Shown in pieces: positions 16,896 through 24,979 of a stretch of DNA of 64,000 bases. The notes under the pieces are model-generated. The model searched no databases, had not been told where the DNA came from, and saw nothing but the letters and a program-made list of their open reading frames with translations. The translations under genes and the position numbers were made by a program. Position 1 is the first letter of the stretch; every line of letters starts with the position of its first letter. The DNA is taken from the NCBI RefSeq assembly GCF_029223485.1, contig NZ_JARHTP010000017.1, positions 62,001-126,000 of the forward strand, read 5' to 3'. Source of the stretch: Streptomyces coacervatus (GTDB lineage: Bacteria; Actinomycetota; Actinomycetes; Streptomycetales; Streptomycetaceae).

Positions 16896-18296
16896 ATGCC
16901 GCTCCACAAAGGTCCCGAGAAGCACGACGAACGCCCGCTGTCGGTCAACCCGTTCTACGGGGAGGCCAATCCGCTCGGCGGCATGACCCAGGCGCCGCCC
17001 AAGCACCGGCTCCCGGACACTCCCCTGCCGCCTATGACGGCGTATCAGCTGGTGCACGACGAGCTGATGCTGGACGGCAACGCACGGCTGAATCTCGCCA
17101 CTTTCGTCACCACCTGGATGGAGCCGCAGGCCGGCATCCTGATGGCGGAGTGCCGGGACAAGAACATGATCGACAAGGACGAGTACCCGCGCACCGCCGA
17201 GCTGGAGCGGCGCTGTGTGGCGATGCTCGCCGACCTGTGGAACGCGCCGGATCCGTCGGAAGCCGTGGGCTGTTCGACGACCGGGTCGAGCGAGGCGTGC
17301 ATGCTCGCCGGGATGGCCCTCAAGCGTCGCTGGAGCAAGCGGAACTCCTCCTCCACGGCCCGCCCGAACCTCATCATGGGTGTCAACGTCCAGGTCTGCT
17401 GGGAGAAGTTCTGCAACTTCTGGGAGGTGGAGGCCCGCCTGGTCCCCATGGAGGGCGACCGTTTCCACCTCGACCCGCAGGCCGCCGCCGAGCTGTGCGA
17501 CGAGAACACCATCGGGGTCGTCGGCATCCTCGGCTCCACCTTCGACGGCTCGTACGAGCCCATCGCCGACCTGTGCGGGGCGCTCGACGACCTCCAGGAG
17601 CGCACCGGCCTGGACATCCCGGTGCATGTCGACGGGGCGTCCGGCGCGATGGTCGCGCCCTTCCTCGACGAGGACCTGGTGTGGGACTTCCGCCTCCCGC
17701 GCGTGGCGTCCATCAACACCTCGGGGCACAAGTACGGCCTGGTCTACCCGGGCGTCGGCTGGGCGCTGTGGCGCGACAAGGAGGCGCTGCCCGAGGAACT
17801 CGTCTTCCGCGTCAACTACTTGGGCGGCGACATGCCGACCTTCGCCCTCAACTTCTCCCGCCCCGGCGCCCAGGTGGTCGCGCAGTACTACACCTTCCTG
17901 CGGCTGGGACGGGAGGGCTACCGGGCCGTGCAGCAGACGACACGGGACGTGGCCCGGAGCATCGCCGAGCGCGTCGAGGCGCTCGACGACTTCCAGCTGC
18001 TCACCCGGGGAGACGAGCTGCCCGTGTTCGCCTTCACGACGGCGCCGGGCGTGACGTCGTACGACGTCTTCGACGTGTCCCGGCGGATGCGGGAGAACGG
18101 CTGGCTGCTGCCCGCGTACACCTTCCCGCCCAACCGTGAGGACCTGTCCGTGCTGCGGGTCGTGTGCCGCAACGGCTTCTCGTCCGACCTCGCCGACCTG
18201 TTCATCGAGGACCTCAGCCGCCTGCTGCCGGAGCTGCGCCGGCAACCGCACCCGGGAACCAGGGACAAGGGCGCGGCCACCGGATTCCACCACTGA
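16896..18296 (+). CDS. gadB: Glutamate decarboxylase (PLP-dependent)
   Basis: It decarboxylates L-glutamate to GABA and CO2, consuming a proton. The 466-residue chain matches GadA/GadB: NLATFVTTWMEPQA, the phosphate-binding TTGSSEACMLAGMALKRRW, VHVDGASGAMVAPFL, and the PLP lysine in NTSGHKYGLVYPGVGW (about residue 278). ATG start with AAGGAG 9 bases ahead. It directly follows the ClC-type channel gene, and the two are probably one transcript. No GABA/glutamate antiporter gene is adjacent, so uptake of substrate or export of GABA must depend on other loci. It may serve acid tolerance or GABA metabolism. Confidence 0.93.
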   Translation: MPLHKGPEKHDERPLSVNPFYGEANPLGGMTQAPPKHRLPDTPLPPMTAYQLVHDELMLDGNARLNLATFVTTWMEPQAGILMAECRDKNMIDKDEYPRTAELERRCVAMLADLWNAPDPSEAVGCSTTGSSEACMLAGMALKRRWSKRNSSSTARPNLIMGVNVQVCWEKFCNFWEVEARLVPMEGDRFHLDPQAAAELCDENTIGVVGILGSTFDGSYEPIADLCGALDDLQERTGLDIPVHVDGASGAMVAPFLDEDLVWDFRLPRVASINTSGHKYGLVYPGVGWALWRDKEALPEELVFRVNYLGGDMPTFALNFSRPGAQVVAQYYTFLRLGREGYRAVQQTTRDVARSIAERVEALDDFQLLTRGDELPVFAFTTAPGVTSYDVFDVSRRMRENGWLLPAYTFPPNREDLSVLRVVCRNGFSSDLADLFIEDLSRLLPELRRQPHPGTRDKGAATGFHH

Positions 18297-18322
18297 CGCG
18301 GGAATTCCGAGGGGCAAACCGA

Positions 18323-18964
18323 TCAGCGGTCGTCCTCCGGATGCCGCTCCCCCGTCGCATACGGGTTCTCCGCACCCTCGGCGAGGACGCCGACGAACGG
18401 CTCGCCCTCCCCCGCGAACGTGTACGCCCCGCCCTCGATCCGCCCGATCAGCCCCTGGGTCCACTCGGCCTCGGCGTCGGCCGTGTGGATCCAGAGGTTC
18501 ATGATCTCGCCGATGTGGCCGAGCTGTTCGGGTCCGTCCTCGGGGACGTAGTTCTCGGTGACGGCCCCCCGCCACTCCTCGATCCGCCGGATCCGCTCCT
18601 TCAGAAGCGCCACCGCCTCCGCACGCGGCAGGTCGACGATGAAGCCGATGGCGGCCGACTTCACATCCGTCTTCTGGTCGTACGAGGTCAGCGCCTCGCG
18701 CAGCAGCCGGAAGTACTCCTCGGTGCCCCGGTCGGTGGTCTCGTACTCCGTGCGCGGCGGCCCGCCGGCCGTGGACGGCGCGATCTCGTGCGCGTGCAGC
18801 AGTCCTTGCTTCGCCATCTGCTTGAGCGCGTGGTAGATCGAGCCGGGCTTGGCGTTGGACCACTCGTGCGCGCCCCAGTACTCCAGGTCGCCTCGCACCT
18901 GGTAGCCATGGGCCCGCCCGTGCTGGCGGACCGCGCCGAGCACCAGGAGACGGATCGCTGACAT
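18323..18964 (-). CDS. PadR-family transcriptional regulator
   Basis: A 213-residue regulator with an N-terminal PadR winged helix (IRLLVLGAVRQHGRAHGYQV, WSNAKPGSIYHALKQMAKQGLL, YETTDRG) and a C-terminal Vir_C-like helical domain (LLKERIRRIEEWRGAV). Such proteins usually repress a neighbouring gene and release DNA when an aromatic or lipophilic ligand binds. No transporter is next to it; the DinB-family gene 24 bases upstream on the same strand is the nearest candidate partner. ATG start at the first codon of the fold. Confidence 0.88.
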   Translation of the reverse strand: MSAIRLLVLGAVRQHGRAHGYQVRGDLEYWGAHEWSNAKPGSIYHALKQMAKQGLLHAHEIAPSTAGGPPRTEYETTDRGTEEYFRLLREALTSYDQKTDVKSAAIGFIVDLPRAEAVALLKERIRRIEEWRGAVTENYVPEDGPEQLGHIGEIMNLWIHTADAEAEWTQGLIGRIEGGAYTFAGEGEPFVGVLAEGAENPYATGERHPEDDR

Positions 18965-18988
18965 GGGGCCAGCGTAGGACCCTTGACG

Positions 18989-19537
18989 TCAGCCCCAGCT
19001 CGTGCCCTGCTCCTTGGCGACCAGCTCGAAGGCGGTGGCGCCGTCCAGCGACTCCCGGATGATGTCGGCGTGCCCCGCGTGCCGGGCCGTCTCGCGGATC
19101 AGGTGCAGGCACAGCCAGCGCACCGAGACGCGGCCCTCCGGCGGGAACCAGGGGTCGTTCGGGAGCGGGAAGGTGTCGTCGAGGCTCGGCACCGAGCGGA
19201 TGTAGGCCTCGGTCTCGGCGGCGACCTTCTCCCAGTACGCGAGTTGGGACTCGACACTCTCGCCGTCGACGAGCTGGAAGGTCTCGTGCCAGTTGGTCTC
19301 GTCCCTCTTGATCGCCGGGGGCTCCTGCTTGGCCCGGGCGATCCAGCCCTGCTCGACCTCGGCGACATGCTTGAGCAGACCGGAGAGGGAGAGCTCGCTG
19401 GCACTGGGCCTGCTCGCGGCCTGCTCCTCGGTCAGCCCGAGCAGCGCCCGCCGGATCCCGCCGCGCTGCTCCTCGATGAACGCAAGCAGCGCCCCGCGCT
19501 CGTCGCCCTGTGCCTCTGCCGCTACGTGCGTGACCAT
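18989..19537 (-). CDS. DinB/DUF664 superfamily protein (possible mycothiol-dependent transferase)
   Basis: A 182-residue four-helix protein of the DinB fold. Likely metal-binding histidines are H57 in LLKHVAEVEQGW and H153 and H156 in ETARHAGHADIIRE. This spacing is typical of the DinB and bacillithiol/mycothiol S-transferase families, which conjugate low-molecular-weight thiols to electrophiles. Actinobacterial members commonly start MVTHVAAEAQGDERG, as here. Substrate is unknown. It may share a transcript with the PadR gene. Confidence 0.82.
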   Translation of the reverse strand: MVTHVAAEAQGDERGALLAFIEEQRGGIRRALLGLTEEQAASRPSASELSLSGLLKHVAEVEQGWIARAKQEPPAIKRDETNWHETFQLVDGESVESQLAYWEKVAAETEAYIRSVPSLDDTFPLPNDPWFPPEGRVSVRWLCLHLIRETARHAGHADIIRESLDGATAFELVAKEQGTSWG

Positions 19538-19596
19538 GACCGTCGCCTTTCGTCGGATCGGGGCCTCGGAAGGCCTCTTGACACCGACGAAGCTAC

Positions 19597-19631
19597 GGGC
19601 CCTTTAGGACAGCTTTCGTCCTAAAGGGCCC
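19597..19631 (-). terminator. Perfect 14-bp hairpin behind the aldehyde dehydrogenase
   Basis: GGGCCCTTTAGGAC and its exact complement flank the 7-base loop AGCTTTC. It lies 28 bases downstream of the aldehyde dehydrogenase stop and 60 bases upstream of the DinB-family start, so it most likely ends the former. An operator role for the latter is the alternative. Confidence 0.75.
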
Positions 19632-19658
19632 GCCGTGGTCACCGGAGAATCAGGAGAA

Positions 19659-21122
19659 CTAGAACGGGAACCCGCTCCGCCCGTACTGCACCGAGATCCA
19701 CTTCTGCGTGGTGAAGCACTCGACGGTGCCCTCGCCGTTCAGGCGGCCGACGCCGGAGCTCTTCTCGCCGCCGAAGGGGACGAGGGGCTCGTCGTGGACC
19801 GTGCCGTCGTTGACGTGGAACATGCCGGTGTCGATCTGCTTGGCGAAGTTGACGCCCCGCTCGACGTCACCGGTGTGGACGGCGCCGCTCAGGCCGTACG
19901 GCGTGTCGTTGACCAGGCGTACGGCCTCCTCCTCGCCGTCGAAGGGGATGAGGAAGGCGACCGGGCCGAAGACCTCCTGCTGGAGCAGGGCGGAGTCGGC
20001 GGGGACGCCGGTGAGGACGGAGGGCTCGACCAGGTTGTCCGTGGTCGCGCCGCGCACCAGGGCCGTGGCACCCTCGGCGACCGCCTGCTCGACCACGCCC
20101 GAAAGCGCCTCCGCCTGCGAGGAGTTGATCACCGGGCCGATGACCGTCTGCGGGTCGCTCGGGTCACCGACCTTGAGCGTCTTCACCTTGGCGACGAACT
20201 TCTCCGTGAACTCGTCGGCGATCGTACGGTCGACCAGGACACGGTTGGCGGCCATGCAGACCTGGCCCTGGTGGACGTAGCGGCTGAAGACCGCCGCGTC
20301 GACCGCGTAGTCGATGTCGGCGTCGTCGAGGACCACGATCGCGCTGTTGCCACCGAGTTCGAGGACCGAGCGCTTGAAGTGCGAGGCGCAGACGGTGGCG
20401 ACGTGGCGGCCGACCTTGTCGGAGCCGGTGAAGGAGATGACCTTCGGGATCGGGTGCTCGATGAAGGCGTCGCCTATCTCCGCGATGTCGGTGATGACGA
20501 CGTTGAGGAGGCCGCCGGGCAGGCCCGCGTCCTCGAAGATCTTCGCGACCAGGGAGCCGCCGGTGATCGGGGTGTTCTGGTGCGGCTTGAGGACCACGGC
20601 GTTGCCGAGCGCGAGGGCCGGGGCGACCGACTTGATGGAGAGGAGGAAGGGGAAGTTGAAGGGGCTGATCACACCCACGACGCCGACCGGCACGCGGTAG
20701 AGGCGGTTCTCCTTGCCGTCCACCGGCGAGGGGAGGATCTTGCCCTCGGGGCGCAGCGCCCACTGGATCGACTCGCGCAGGAACTCCTTGGCCAGGTGGA
20801 GTTCGAAACCGGCCTTCAGATATGTGCCGCCGAGCTCGGCGATGATCACCTCGGTGATCTCCTGCTCGCGCTCCTCGATCAGTCCGAGGGCCTTCTCGAA
20901 GACCGCCCGGCGCGCGTACGGATTGGTCGCGGCCCACTGCTTCTGGGCGCGGGCCGCCGCCTTGTACGCCTCGTCGACCTCGTCGACCGTGGCTATGGTG
21001 ATCGACGCCAGCTTCTCGCCGTCGTACGGGTTGAAGTCGATGATGTCCCAGGAACCTGTGCCCGGGCGCCACTCACCGTCGATGTACTGCTTGGCCAGGT
21101 CGGTGAAGTAGGACGACGACAT
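19659..21122 (-). CDS. NAD(P)-dependent aldehyde dehydrogenase (benzaldehyde/vanillin dehydrogenase-like)
   Basis: It oxidises an aldehyde to the acid. The 487-residue sequence has the full ALDH fold: NAD site SFTGSDKVGRHV, general base Glu in LELGGNSA, catalytic Cys in GQVCMAANRV, and EVFGPVAFLIPF plus HDEPLVPFGGEKSSG. The short ISPFNFPFLLSIKSVAPALA block and overall pattern resemble benzaldehyde/vanillin-type dehydrogenases, but substrate cannot be fixed from sequence. ATG start with GGGGATC just ahead. Monocistronic by its neighbours. Confidence 0.9.
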   Translation of the reverse strand: MSSSYFTDLAKQYIDGEWRPGTGSWDIIDFNPYDGEKLASITIATVDEVDEAYKAAARAQKQWAATNPYARRAVFEKALGLIEEREQEITEVIIAELGGTYLKAGFELHLAKEFLRESIQWALRPEGKILPSPVDGKENRLYRVPVGVVGVISPFNFPFLLSIKSVAPALALGNAVVLKPHQNTPITGGSLVAKIFEDAGLPGGLLNVVITDIAEIGDAFIEHPIPKVISFTGSDKVGRHVATVCASHFKRSVLELGGNSAIVVLDDADIDYAVDAAVFSRYVHQGQVCMAANRVLVDRTIADEFTEKFVAKVKTLKVGDPSDPQTVIGPVINSSQAEALSGVVEQAVAEGATALVRGATTDNLVEPSVLTGVPADSALLQQEVFGPVAFLIPFDGEEEAVRLVNDTPYGLSGAVHTGDVERGVNFAKQIDTGMFHVNDGTVHDEPLVPFGGEKSSGVGRLNGEGTVECFTTQKWISVQYGRSGFPF

Positions 21123-21234
21123 GTGATCCCCAAATCACTAGCAGACACACGATCAACGTGACGGTCTGATCACACGTCATCGTACTTGCGTCTCAAGTGA
21201 GTTGGGGACTCTGAGCGAACTTATGGGGAGAACC

Positions 21235-22095
21235 CTAGGAGAGCTGGAGGAGACCTCGTAGAAGATCGCGGCTTTCGTCCGGTCCGGGGCTGTCCTGCTG
21301 GAGCTCCTTGAGCGCCTTCTCGTACTGCGTGACGTCCTCGTGCTTGTCCAGATAGAGCGCGCTGGTGAGCTGCTCCAGATAGACGACGTCCGAGAGGTCG
21401 GACTCCGGGAAGCTGAGGATCGTGAACGCGCCGCTCTCGCCGGAGTGGCCGCCGAAGCCGAACGGCATGATCTGCAGCCGTACGTTGGGGCGTTCGGAGA
21501 TCTCGATCAGATGCTGGAGCTGGCCCCGCATCACCTCGCGGTCGCCGTACGGGCGGCGCAGGGCGGCCTCGTCCAGGACGACGTGGAAGTCGGGTGCGCC
21601 CTCGGAGACGAGGTGCTTCTGCCGCTCCAGGCGCAGCGCCACGCGCTTGTCGATGTCGGCCTTGCTCGCGCCCTTCATGCCGCGCCGTACGACTGCACGT
21701 GCATACGCCTCGGTCTGCAGCAGGCCGTGCACGAACTGCACCTCGTAGGCCCGGATCAGGTGCGCCGCGCCCTCCAGGCCCACATAGGTGGGGAACCAGC
21801 TCGGCAGGACGTCCGAGTAACTGTGCCACCAGCCCGCGACGTTGGCCTCCCGGGCGAGGGAGAGCAGCGAGGTGCGCTCCTGCTCGTCCGTGATGCCGTA
21901 CAGCGTCAACAGGTCTTCCACATCGCGCGTCTTGAAGCTCACCCGGCCCAACTCCATCCGGCTGATCTTCGACTCGGAGGCGCGGATCGAGTAGCCCGCT
22001 GCCTCGCGCGTGATGCCCCGTGCCTCACGCAGTCGCCTGAGTTGCGAGCCGAGCAGCATGCGCCGCACCACCGATCCGGGCTCTCCCACGCTCAC
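21235..22095 (-). CDS. XRE-family regulator with DUF5753 domain (WhiJ/AbaA-ORF type)
   Basis: A 286-residue DNA-binding protein. Residues about 12-70 are a helix-turn-helix (LGSQLRRLREARGITREAAGYSIRAS), and the rest is a DUF5753 ligand domain (WWHSYSDVLPSWFPTYVGLE, YEVQFVHGLLQTEAYARAV, ALRRPYGDREVMRGQLQHL). The GTG at 22095 was chosen because GGGGAGG lies 9 bases upstream; the longer TTG start at 22113 would cover that site. Regulators of this class pair with small DUF397 proteins and RsbW-like ATPases; all three occur here. In S. coelicolor whiJ-type sets influence sporulation and antibiotic production. Confidence 0.92.
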   Translation of the reverse strand: MSVGEPGSVVRRMLLGSQLRRLREARGITREAAGYSIRASESKISRMELGRVSFKTRDVEDLLTLYGITDEQERTSLLSLAREANVAGWWHSYSDVLPSWFPTYVGLEGAAHLIRAYEVQFVHGLLQTEAYARAVVRRGMKGASKADIDKRVALRLERQKHLVSEGAPDFHVVLDEAALRRPYGDREVMRGQLQHLIEISERPNVRLQIMPFGFGGHSGESGAFTILSFPESDLSDVVYLEQLTSALYLDKHEDVTQYEKALKELQQDSPGPDESRDLLRGLLQLS

Positions 22096-22288
22096 GTTCG
22101 CCAGCCTCCCCAACGCCTTCAGGGGCCGAAGTCTGCCACTAAATCACTCCGAGCAGTACTCGACCGATTACAGAGAAGCAAAGAACCCAAAGATTCTGCA
22201 CAGGAAGGGGGAAGGAGTTGGCAAGCAGAGGGAGAGAAGATGGCGGAAAAAATGGCCAACAAGCGGTACGGGAGGGTCCAATTCGGTC

Positions 22289-22322
22289 GCGTGCACGTGC
22301 ATCTGCACCTTGCATCTGCACC
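22289..22322 (+). promoter_or_regulatory. Candidate operator, copy A, upstream of the ATPase gene
   Basis: GCGTGCACGTGCATCTGC (22289-22306) is identical to the sequence at 23342-23359 on the other strand. A direct repeat TGCATCTGCACC occurs at 22298-22309 and 22311-22322. The 18-mer ends 93 bases before the ATG at 22399. The whole 303-base gap between the divergent regulator and ATPase genes (22096-22398) contains no other recognisable feature; it is noticeably less GC-rich than the genes around it. Confidence 0.65.
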
Positions 22323-22398
22323 GCGCATCCAAGACCATGGTCTCGCGCAACCGCAGCATCGCAACGCACCGACCGCGAATTCCTCGGGAGTGCCTCGC

Positions 22399-22914
22399 AT
22401 GGGGACGAATGGATCGACCATGCTCGAGCCGTTAAGGCAGGGCCTTCCGCCGCTGGATCCCGCGGCCGTGTCCAACGCCGCCTCCTGCGCTCTGCCCGCC
22501 CGCTACGAAGCGGTGCGCGAGGCAAGGCTGTTCACCCGCAGAACGCTGGACCAGTGGGACATAGGCGACCGCTTCGACGATGTCTGCCTGGTGGTCTCCG
22601 AGCTGGTCACCAACTCGCTGCGGCACGGCCTGCCGGCCGCCACCCTGTGCACCGCGGAGCAGAGCCCGCCCGTGCGGCTGCATCTGATGCGGTGGACGGA
22701 GCGCCTGGTGTGCGCGGTGCGCGACCCGAGCCACGCCAGCCCGGTCGCGCGCGAGGCGGACGACTTCTCGGCGGAGTCGGGCCGCGGCCTGTTCCTCGTC
22801 GACTCCTTCGCCGACGGCTGGGGCTGGCACCCGATGGCGGGCACACTCGGCGGCAAGGTCGTCTGGGCACTGTTCCGGCTGCCGCACTCGCCCCAGCCGC
22901 TGCCCGCGGAATAG
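22399..22914 (+). CDS. RsbW-like ATP-binding regulatory protein (HATPase_c)
   Basis: A 171-residue GHKL ATPase fold: N-box VVSELVTNSLRHGLP with the Mg-binding Asn, and G-boxes SGRGLFLVDSFADGWGWHP and GKVVWALF. These proteins are anti-sigma kinases or their relatives and are abundant in Streptomyces. ATG at 22399 has GGGAG 8 bases ahead. It is divergent from the DUF5753 regulator and convergent with the DUF397 gene, completing the classical three-gene set. Partner sigma or antagonist proteins are not encoded next to it. Confidence 0.88.
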   Translation: MGTNGSTMLEPLRQGLPPLDPAAVSNAASCALPARYEAVREARLFTRRTLDQWDIGDRFDDVCLVVSELVTNSLRHGLPAATLCTAEQSPPVRLHLMRWTERLVCAVRDPSHASPVAREADDFSAESGRGLFLVDSFADGWGWHPMAGTLGGKVVWALFRLPHSPQPLPAE

Positions 22915-23007
22915 CGCACCCCGGCGCTCTCTGACGCCGGGGTTCTACGCGCGTTACTGCGCGTAAAGCGCTGATTGCCCCGAGTTGCCCCCGGGGCGGA
23001 CCAGGCC

Positions 23008-23250
23008 TCAGCCCGCGATCAGGTGGTCGAACTCGCCGTCCTTGATGCCCAGGAGCATCGCCTCGATCTCCGCGCGCGTGTAGACGAGCGCCGGACCGTC
23101 GGGGAAGCGCGAGTTGCGCACGGCCACATCCCCACCGGGCAGCCGGGCGAACTCCACGCAGGAGCCCTGCGAGTTGCTGTGCAGGCTCTTCTGCCAGGCC
23201 ACCCCGTTCAGCGCCGTGGCTGCCATGCCGTTGTACACGTCGTGGTCCAC
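23008..23250 (-). CDS. DUF397 small regulatory protein
   Basis: An 80-residue protein dominated by the DUF397 motif: WQKSLHSNSQGSCVEFA, PGGDVAVRNSRFPDGPALVY, TRAEIEAMLLGIKDGEFDHL. The GTG at 23250 has GGGAGC 5 bases ahead and gives a typical size; the longer open frame upstream is basic and not family-like. DUF397 proteins act with DUF5753 regulators, probably as antagonists or co-factors of DNA binding. A TATGAT sequence at 23311-23316 (minus strand) is a possible -10 box. Confidence 0.9.
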   Translation of the reverse strand: MDHDVYNGMAATALNGVAWQKSLHSNSQGSCVEFARLPGGDVAVRNSRFPDGPALVYTRAEIEAMLLGIKDGEFDHLIAG

Positions 23251-23327
23251 AGGTCGCTCCCGGTGGTGCAGTGGCTTTGGGGCCAGTGATGCAGTGGTCA
23301 ACTGGTCCGGATCATAGCCCTGTTCAC

Positions 23328-23359
23328 GTGCGGATGCATGAGCAGATGCACGTGCACGC
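23328..23359 (-). promoter_or_regulatory. Candidate operator, copy B, upstream of the DUF397 gene
   Basis: Read on the minus strand it contains the same 18 bases GCGTGCACGTGCATCTGC (23359-23342), followed by TGCATCCGCAC (23338-23328). The 18-mer ends 92 bases before the GTG at 23250, the same distance and orientation as copy A. The half-repeat would cover the -35 position of the TATGAT box. The remaining sequence from 23251 to 23507 shows no gene. Confidence 0.65.
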
Positions 23360-23507
23360 CGGGTGGTTCTGTGGTTACAGATGTGACGTACGTGGCGCCG
23401 CGCCCGTTCCCGGCGCATGCCCCGGAGCCAGCACGACATTCCCTAGGAAGAGACGTGTACGACGGCTCTCTTGTTCCAACTTCCAGGTGACGGTCCAGTA
23501 CGTGTCT

Positions 23508-23580
23508 TTCAGCCCGTCCGGCGTTTGAGGACGAGGCCGTTCAGGCCGACCGGGGGTCCAGGGGGCGGAGCCCCCTGGGG
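23508..23580. repeat. Streptomyces interspersed repeat, type 2, with hairpin
   Basis: The unit begins TTCAGCCCGTCCGGCGTTTG and continues with GGACGAGGCCGTTCAGGCC. It ends in a 9-bp hairpin (CCAGGGGGC / GCCCCCTGG, loop GGA, 23558-23578). I recall this sequence, especially CGTCCGGCGTTTGAGGACGA, as one of the most abundant intergenic repeats in Streptomyces chromosomes. Here it follows rpsR on the minus strand and can serve as its terminator. Confidence 0.75.
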
Positions 23581-23612
23581 ACGACGCCACCAGCGCCGGG
23601 TGCCACAAAGCC

Positions 23613-23846
23613 TCAGCGGCCCGCATACGGAAGCAGAGCCACCTCCCGGGCGTTCTTGATCGCCCGGGCAAGCAGCCGCTGCTGCTGCGCCGTGACGCGG
23701 GTGACACGGCGGCTGCGGATCTTGCCGCGGTCGGAGATGAACTTCCGTAGGAGGTCGGTGTCCTTGTAGTCGATGTACGTCACTCCGGCCGCGTCCAGCG
23801 GGTTGGGGCGGGACTTGGCGGGGTTGCGGTCGGGCTTGCGGGCCAT
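23613..23846 (-). CDS. rpsR: 30S ribosomal protein S18, zinc-independent paralog
   Basis: 77 residues with the S18 core: DAAGVTYIDYKDTDLLRKFI, RGKIRSRRVTRVTAQQQRLLARAIKNAREVALLPY. It has no cysteine, so it is the C-minus form that replaces the zinc-binding S18 when zinc is scarce. It starts 5 bases behind the CobW-like gene and is the last member of the reverse-strand zinc-starvation operon. The ATG start is the only reasonable one. Confidence 0.95.
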   Translation of the reverse strand: MARKPDRNPAKSRPNPLDAAGVTYIDYKDTDLLRKFISDRGKIRSRRVTRVTAQQQRLLARAIKNAREVALLPYAGR

Positions 23847-23851
23847 GCGGG

Positions 23852-24979
23852 TCAGACCTCCAGGAGGGTGTCGAAGGCGGGCGGCAGCCGCTTCCAGGCG
23901 TCGCGCCCGGCGGCGTACTCGGCATCGGTGAGCAGGCAGGACTCCAGCAGGTGCGCGAGTCCGTCGCGGTCGAGGCCGGGTGAGGTGAAAACGAGGTGCT
24001 GGCAGCAGTCGCCGTGCTCCGCGTGCCAGTCCAGCGCGGCGGCGGCGCGGCGCACGGGCGGGACCATGTCCCAGGCGGCGTCGGGGAGCGCGGCCAGCCA
24101 CGGGCCCGCGCTCTCCACGCACAGCGCCCCGCCCGCCGCGTCCCAGTGCAGCAGGGTGTCCGGCCGGTCGGCGAGCCAGAACCGGCCCCGGCTGCGGGCT
24201 GCGGCGCAGGTCAGGTCCTCCAGCGCCGCATACAGCCGCTCCGGGTGGAAGGGGCGGTCGCGGTGCCACACGAGGGTGGAGACGCCGTGCGCGTCGGCCT
24301 CGGCGGGGAGTAGGGCGCAGGCGGGGTGCTGGGCGGCCGCCGCCGCTTCGACGTCGAAGCCCGCGAGGGCGGCACCCGCCAGGTCGCCCTGGCCGATGAC
24401 GACCTGACGGGCCGTCGGATGCAGCTGCCCCAGCAGTTCGCGGTCCTCGTCGTCGGCCTCCTCGGAGTCGGTGACGGCGAGGACGGGGGCGTACTCCAGC
24501 TGGCGCGCGAACGTGTCCGCGACCGTGCGCTGGTCCGTGGCCGCCGCGGCGAGGCCGCCCTCGGCGAGGTCGTCGCCGTTGCCGAGGCAGGGCAGGACGA
24601 GCGCCGGGTCCACGGCGGTGATCACGCCCGTGACGGTGAGCCCGCCGGCCACGACCACCTCGGCCATGGCTTTCGGCTCGACGGAGTCCCACAGCTCGAC
24701 GACGGCGAGGCGGGTGCCGCCCGCGTCCGCGAGCCGGCGCAGCTCGGGCACGAGGTCCTCCCGGAGCGCGCAGCAGGCGCAGTCGTTGACCAGGGGCGTC
24801 TCGCCGGCCGACACGATGCCGGTCGCGTCGCGGATCGTCCGTACGACCGTGCCCGCCGCGGCCGACCCGAGGTCATGGTGGAGTACGACGCTGCCGGGGA
24901 CGTCGGCCAGCAGGCGGGCGACGGTCGCCCTGCGGGCGTCGGCGTGCAGCCCGCCGACGATCACGACCGACAGGTTCAC
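23852..24979 (-). CDS. CobW/COG0523-like protein with degenerate GTPase motifs
   Basis: A 375-residue COG0523 relative in a zinc-starvation operon, where such proteins are thought to deliver zinc. The metal motif CXCC is intact (NDCACCALREDLV), and the C-terminal domain has the Cys/His stretch HAEHGDCCQHLVF. However, the N-terminal Walker A (normally GxxGAGKTT) reads VGGLHADARRATV with no Lys, and the NKxD base motif reads AVTDSEE. GTP binding in the usual way is therefore doubtful. The GTG at 24979 overlaps the rpmE stop (GTGA), so it is translationally coupled. Confidence 0.88.
   Translation of the reverse strand: MNLSVVIVGGLHADARRATVARLLADVPGSVVLHHDLGSAAAGTVVRTIRDATGIVSAGETPLVNDCACCALREDLVPELRRLADAGGTRLAVVELWDSVEPKAMAEVVVAGGLTVTGVITAVDPALVLPCLGNGDDLAEGGLAAAATDQRTVADTFARQLEYAPVLAVTDSEEADDEDRELLGQLHPTARQVVIGQGDLAGAALAGFDVEAAAAAQHPACALLPAEADAHGVSTLVWHRDRPFHPERLYAALEDLTCAAARSRGRFWLADRPDTLLHWDAAGGALCVESAGPWLAALPDAAWDMVPPVRRAAAALDWHAEHGDCCQHLVFTSPGLDRDGLAHLLESCLLTDAEYAAGRDAWKRLPPAFDTLLEV

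Noticed and set aside
23251..23439. Longer N-terminus for the DUF397 protein
   Set aside because: The extra residues are basic and not family-like, and a good ribosome site lies at the GTG at 23250.
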